A stretch of DNA of 8,406 nt from an uncultured Pseudomonadota bacterium. GTDB taxonomy: Bacteria; Pseudomonadota; Gammaproteobacteria; Steroidobacterales; Steroidobacteraceae. Under the pieces are notes generated by a model, which worked only from the letters and a program-made list of their open reading frames with translations, had not been told where the DNA came from and made no database searches. The stretch is from positions 1-8,406 of the forward strand of contig CAMLGF010000104.1 in assembly GCA_946479515.1 (NCBI GenBank), written 5' to 3'. This document shows positions 5,618 to 8,406 of the stretch, one piece after another (positions within the stretch are counted from its first letter, which is position 1; each line of letters opens with the position of its first letter). A program made the position numbers and the translations under genes.

Positions 5618-6828
5618 TGTCGATCTTTGCACCCACCGATATCTCCGCCGCGGCGCGCAGCCGCTTCGCCCTGTTCGACTACGGTTTCCGGCCGTTCTTC
5701 CTGCTCTGCGGGTTGTACGCGCTGGTCATCGTGCCGCTGTGGCTGTTCCGGTTCGCACATGCCAGCGTGCCTTTCGGCGTGCTGCCGGGCGTGTACTGGC
5801 ATGCGCACGAGATGCTGTTCGGCTTCATCGCCGCGGCCATCGCCGGATTCCTGCTGACGGCCGTGCCGAGCTGGACGGGCTCGCCGGGCTTCGCCGGCCG
5901 GCCACTCATTATTATGGTGCTGCTGTGGCTGGCGGGGCGCGTGGCCATGGCGCTGGCGGATGCCCTGCCGTTCTGGCTGGCGGCGCTCACCGAGCTGGCG
6001 TTTCTGCCGGCCTTGCTCACGCTGCTCGCGCCGCCGATCGTGCGCGCGCGCAATCGCAATCTGCCGATTCTCGCCGTGCTCACGGTGCTGTGGCTGATCG
6101 ACGCGGCCTTCATGCGCGCGCTGCAGACGGGCGACATGCTGCTCGCCGCGGGTGCCGCGCGCGTGGCCATCGACCTGGTGCTGATGCTGGTGGTGGTGAT
6201 CGGCGGGCGCATCGTGCCGGCGTTCACCGGCAATGCGCTGCGCCGCCTGGGTGTCGGCGTCGCGCCGGTGTCGCGCGGCTGGCTCGAGGTGGTGGCCATC
6301 GGCAGCGTGGTCGCGATCGCGATCTGCGACGTCTTTTTCCCTGAGTCGATCGCGGCCGGCGCGCTCGCCGCTCTCGCCGCGGCCGCGCATGCGGCACGCC
6401 TCGCCGGGTGGCGCAGCTTCCGCGCGCGCGGCGAGCCGATCCTCTGGGTGCTGCACGTGGCTTACGCGTGGCTGCCCATCGGTCTTGCGCTCAAGGCCTG
6501 CTGGCTGCTGGGCGATGTCGCGTGGGCGGCCAAGTGGCAGCACGCGCTCACCTTCGGCGCCTTCGGCACGATGATCCTCGCGGTGATGACGCGCGCCTCG
6601 CTGGGCCACACGGGCCGGCCGCTGGTGGTGAACCGCTCCATCGCCGTGGCCTATCTGCTGATGACGCTGGGCGCGCTGCTGCGCGTGTTCGGCGGCGCCT
6701 GGACGCCGCAGTACTACCTGCTGGCGCTGACGCTTTCCGGCCTCGCGTGGTGCGCGGCCTTCCTGATCTTCGTATGGGTATACGGGCCCATCCTGATGTT
6801 CCCGCGACTCGATGGCAGGCAGGGTTGA
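5617..6828 (+). CDS. nnrS: NnrS family haem-copper membrane protein
   Basis: NnrS proteins are polytopic membrane proteins reported to hold haem and copper and to relieve nitrosative stress, probably by protecting or regenerating iron centres rather than by reducing NO. The product here is 403 residues, the family's usual length, with about 12 membrane helices. Family motifs are FDYGFRPFFLL (near 20-30), WHAHEMLFGF (W61, H62, H64, E65), AGFLLTAVPSWTG, GRIVPAFTGNALRR (about 197-210) and TMILAVMTRASLGHTGRPL (318-336, H331). The conserved histidines are the likely metal or haem ligands. Two in-frame ATGs are possible, 5596 and 5617. Neither has a good ribosome site, and the later one coincides with the predicted transcription start, so it is chosen; using 5596 would add seven residues. 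It is followed four bases later by hemN, evidently in one operon under the FNR/Dnr-type site. Confidence 0.95.
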   Translation: MSIFAPTDISAAARSRFALFDYGFRPFFLLCGLYALVIVPLWLFRFAHASVPFGVLPGVYWHAHEMLFGFIAAAIAGFLLTAVPSWTGSPGFAGRPLIIMVLLWLAGRVAMALADALPFWLAALTELAFLPALLTLLAPPIVRARNRNLPILAVLTVLWLIDAAFMRALQTGDMLLAAGAARVAIDLVLMLVVVIGGRIVPAFTGNALRRLGVGVAPVSRGWLEVVAIGSVVAIAICDVFFPESIAAGALAALAAAAHAARLAGWRSFRARGEPILWVLHVAYAWLPIGLALKACWLLGDVAWAAKWQHALTFGAFGTMILAVMTRASLGHTGRPLVVNRSIAVAYLLMTLGALLRVFGGAWTPQYYLLALTLSGLAWCAAFLIFVWVYGPILMFPRLDGRQG

Positions 6829-6832
6829 TGAG

Positions 6833-8224
6833 ATGAGCACTCCTTTCGAACCGGCACTCCTGGCCCGCTGCGATCGCCCCGGGCCGCGTTACACCTCGTA
6901 TCCCTCGGCGCTGCAGTTCAAGCCGTCGTTCACGGCCGCCGACTTCCGCCGGCATGCCCGCCGCAGCAACGAGGAGCCGATTCCGCGCGACCTGTCGCTG
7001 TACGTGCACGTGCCCTATTGTTTCTCGCCCTGCTTCTACTGCGGCTGCAATCGCATCATCACCCGCGATTACGGGCGCGCCGCGCCGTATGTCGAGCGGG
7101 TGATCCGCGAAGCCGAGCTCATCGCGCCGCTGTTCGACCGCTCACGGCGGATGATCCAGGTGCATTTCGGCGGCGGCACGCCGAACTTCCTGACCGCCGA
7201 GCAGCTCGGCCAGCTGCTGGATGCCTTCGGCAAGTACTTTCGCTTCTCCACCACCACCGACCGCGACTTCTCCATCGAGCTGGACCCGCGCACGGTGCGC
7301 GAGGGCGACGTGGCGGCCTACGCGCGCATGGGTTTCAACCGCGCCAGCCTGGGCGTGCAGGATTTCGACCGCACCGTGCAGCTCGCCATCAACCGCGAGC
7401 AGAGCGTGGAGCAGACGCTGCGCGTGATCGAGGATTGCCGCCTGCACGGCTTCCGCTCCGTGAACGTCGACCTCATCTATGGACTGCCGAAGCAGAACCC
7501 GGTGGGCTTCGGCAACACGCTGGACATCGTCCTGCGCGCGCGGCCCGAGCGCATCGCCATCTACGGTTACGCGCACATGCCCGAGGTGTTCAAGGCGCAG
7601 CGGCAGATCGTGAGCGACGAGCTGCCGGATGCGGGCCGGCGCGTCGAGCTGTTGTCACTGGCCATCGAGAAGCTCACCGCGGCGGGCTACCTGCACATTG
7701 GCATGGATCATTTCGCGCTGCCGGAGGACGATCTCGGCCGGGCGCTGGCGAACCGCAGCCTGCATCGCAATTTCATGGGCTATACGACGCACGCCGACTG
7801 CGATCTGATCGGGCTCGGGGTGAGCTCGATCAGCCATGTCGGCGACAGCTTCAGCCAGAATTTCCGCGATCTCACCTCCTGGGAGGTGGCGGTGGACCGG
7901 GGCGAGCTGCCGATCTGGCGCGGCATCGAGCTCGGCGAGGACGACGTGATCCGCGCCGACGTCATCCAGCAGATCATGTGCCGCGGCGAAGTCGACCTGC
8001 GACGCATCGAGCAGAAATACGACCTGGATTTCGACGAGTACTTCGCCGACGCGCTGGCACAGCTGGTCGACCTGCAACACGACGGGCTGGTGGACGTGGA
8101 TCCCGAGCGCATCGCCGCCACTGCGCGCGGCCGGCTGCTGCTGCGGATGATCGCCATGTGCTTCGACCGTTACCTGCAGACCCCGGTCTCGGCCGAGCGG
8201 CCACGGCATTCGCGGGTGGTTTAG
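6833..8224 (+). CDS. hemN: Oxygen-independent coproporphyrinogen III dehydrogenase (HemN)
   Basis: HemN is a cytoplasmic radical-SAM enzyme that decarboxylates two propionate groups of coproporphyrinogen III to give protoporphyrinogen IX, replacing oxygen-dependent HemF in anaerobic haem synthesis. The 463-residue product (E. coli enzyme 457) carries the HemN form of the cluster motif in YVHVPYCFSPCFYCGC: C63, C67 and C70 ligate the 4Fe-4S cluster, with the extra C72 typical of true HemN rather than HemW. GGGTP lies at 113-117, with IELDPRTV, LGVQDFD, VNVDLIYGLP, the YGYAHMP region and a GMDHFALPEDDL segment as in HemN. The start ATG 6833 lies eight bases after GGCAGGG and four bases after the nnrS stop. 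An ATG at 6812 overlapping nnrS lacks a ribosome site. The TAG stop (8222-8224) touches the large inverted repeat. Co-transcription with nnrS implies FNR/Dnr control. Confidence 0.97.
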   Translation: MSTPFEPALLARCDRPGPRYTSYPSALQFKPSFTAADFRRHARRSNEEPIPRDLSLYVHVPYCFSPCFYCGCNRIITRDYGRAAPYVERVIREAELIAPLFDRSRRMIQVHFGGGTPNFLTAEQLGQLLDAFGKYFRFSTTTDRDFSIELDPRTVREGDVAAYARMGFNRASLGVQDFDRTVQLAINREQSVEQTLRVIEDCRLHGFRSVNVDLIYGLPKQNPVGFGNTLDIVLRARPERIAIYGYAHMPEVFKAQRQIVSDELPDAGRRVELLSLAIEKLTAAGYLHIGMDHFALPEDDLGRALANRSLHRNFMGYTTHADCDLIGLGVSSISHVGDSFSQNFRDLTSWEVAVDRGELPIWRGIELGEDDVIRADVIQQIMCRGEVDLRRIEQKYDLDFDEYFADALAQLVDLQHDGLVDVDPERIAATARGRLLLRMIAMCFDRYLQTPVSAERPRHSRVV

Positions 8225-8355
8225 GGAGGGGGAGGGGGAAATGGGGACATGCCTAATTATGCTTGTAACAATCGACGTGGCATCTCGCGACCATACGCGC
8301 GCGCCGATTGTTACAAGCATAATTAGGCATGTCCCCATTTCCCCCTCCCCCTCCC
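8224..8355. repeat. Perfect 51-base inverted repeat, REP/RAYT- or MITE-like palindromic element
   Basis: Positions 8224-8274 are exactly complementary in reverse to 8305-8355, leaving a 30-base loop (8275-8304) that is rich in CG. The outer third of each arm is a purine/pyrimidine tract (G3 A G5 A G5 AAA, or its complement). The inner part, including ATGGGGACATGCC, TAATTATGC and TTGTAACAATCG, is much more AT-rich than the genome around it, suggesting a foreign origin. GGGGACA next to an AT-rich palindrome resembles repeats associated with REP-linked tyrosine transposases, by recollection of the family rather than by a match. It begins on the last base of the hemN stop, so in hemN mRNA it would form a very long 3' hairpin that could stabilise the transcript or help end transcription. 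No transposase gene is visible before the window ends. Confidence 0.8.
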
Positions 8356-8381
8356 CCCCCCCCCTCCCCCGCCCCCGGGGG
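8338..8381. other. C-rich low-complexity tract
   Basis: After the inner part of the right arm the sequence reads T3 C5 T C5 T C12 T C5 G C5 G5, with one uninterrupted run of 12 C at 8353-8364 and a CCCCCGGGGG palindrome at 8372-8381. On the minus strand this is a dense set of G-runs. The first 18 bases belong to the inverted repeat and the rest lies beyond it. Such a tract is prone to slippage and to sequencing or assembly error. The last 25 bases of the window show no gene signal. Confidence 0.6.
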
Positions 8382-8406
8382 TGGCGGCGGCGGGTTCCAC
8401 GTAGGG

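Noticed and set aside
5065..6840. Long open frame of 591 codons on the minus strand opposite the small membrane protein and nnrS
   Set aside because: Its product is low-complexity His/Arg/Gln/Ala-rich with no domain, as expected for the antisense of GC-rich membrane genes; nnrS on the plus strand has clear family motifs.
7018..8256. 412-codon plus-strand frame inside hemN
   Set aside because: Arg/Ala-rich shadow in another frame of hemN, without a ribosome site; the hemN frame carries every radical-SAM motif.
8224..8406. CRISPR-like or integron-like repeat at the right edge
   Set aside because: A single inverted repeat, not spaced direct repeats, with no cas or integrase gene and no recombination-site core.

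Overview
The window is uniformly GC-rich (about two thirds G+C by eye). It looks like chromosomal DNA of a proteobacterium, most likely a gammaproteobacterium near the Xanthomonadales/Steroidobacterales. That placement is inferred from the mix of an UrcA-family protein, a cupin-type AraC regulator, NnrS and HemN, not from a marker gene. I see no rRNA, tRNA, CRISPR array, integrase or transposase gene, and no gene-free stretch longer than about 180 bases. Coding density is high and every intergenic interval is described below.

Region 1 (1-2229): the last 25 codons of an unidentified gene converge on a GcvA-like LysR regulator. The regulator is divergent from an exported protein with a Tat-type signal and two tandem copies of a beta-rich, DUF1579/lipocalin-like domain. 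Region 2 (2170-3955): a strong intrinsic terminator serves the minus-strand gene for an exported protein with two tandem DUF4242-like domains. That gene is divergent from an AraC regulator with a cupin sensor domain. Both regulator/target pairs have the usual layout for local control.

Region 3 (3956-5113): an exported UrcA-family protein, then a split-barrel flavin-type protein of the general stress protein 26 family, each with its own good ribosome binding site. Region 4 (5203-8224) is the functional centre of the window: a 117-residue four-helix membrane protein with four regularly placed histidines, then nnrS (haem-copper membrane protein of nitric oxide tolerance) and hemN (oxygen-independent coproporphyrinogen III dehydrogenase). 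nnrS and hemN are four bases apart. A near-perfect FNR/Dnr-type palindrome lies ahead of nnrS with a -10 element at class II spacing. The start of transcription predicted from that geometry falls on the A of an nnrS ATG, which suggests a leaderless mRNA. The likely logic is co-induction of NO tolerance and anaerobic haem synthesis when oxygen falls or NO appears.

Region 5 (8224-8406): directly on the hemN stop codon begins a perfect 51-base inverted repeat with a 30-base loop. Its arms are partly AT-rich and unlike the surroundings, and a very C-rich low-complexity tract follows. It resembles a REP/RAYT-type or MITE-like palindromic element and carries a G-quadruplex-type motif. Three unrelated proteins here (DUF1579-like, DUF4242-like and the small membrane protein) have internal duplications.
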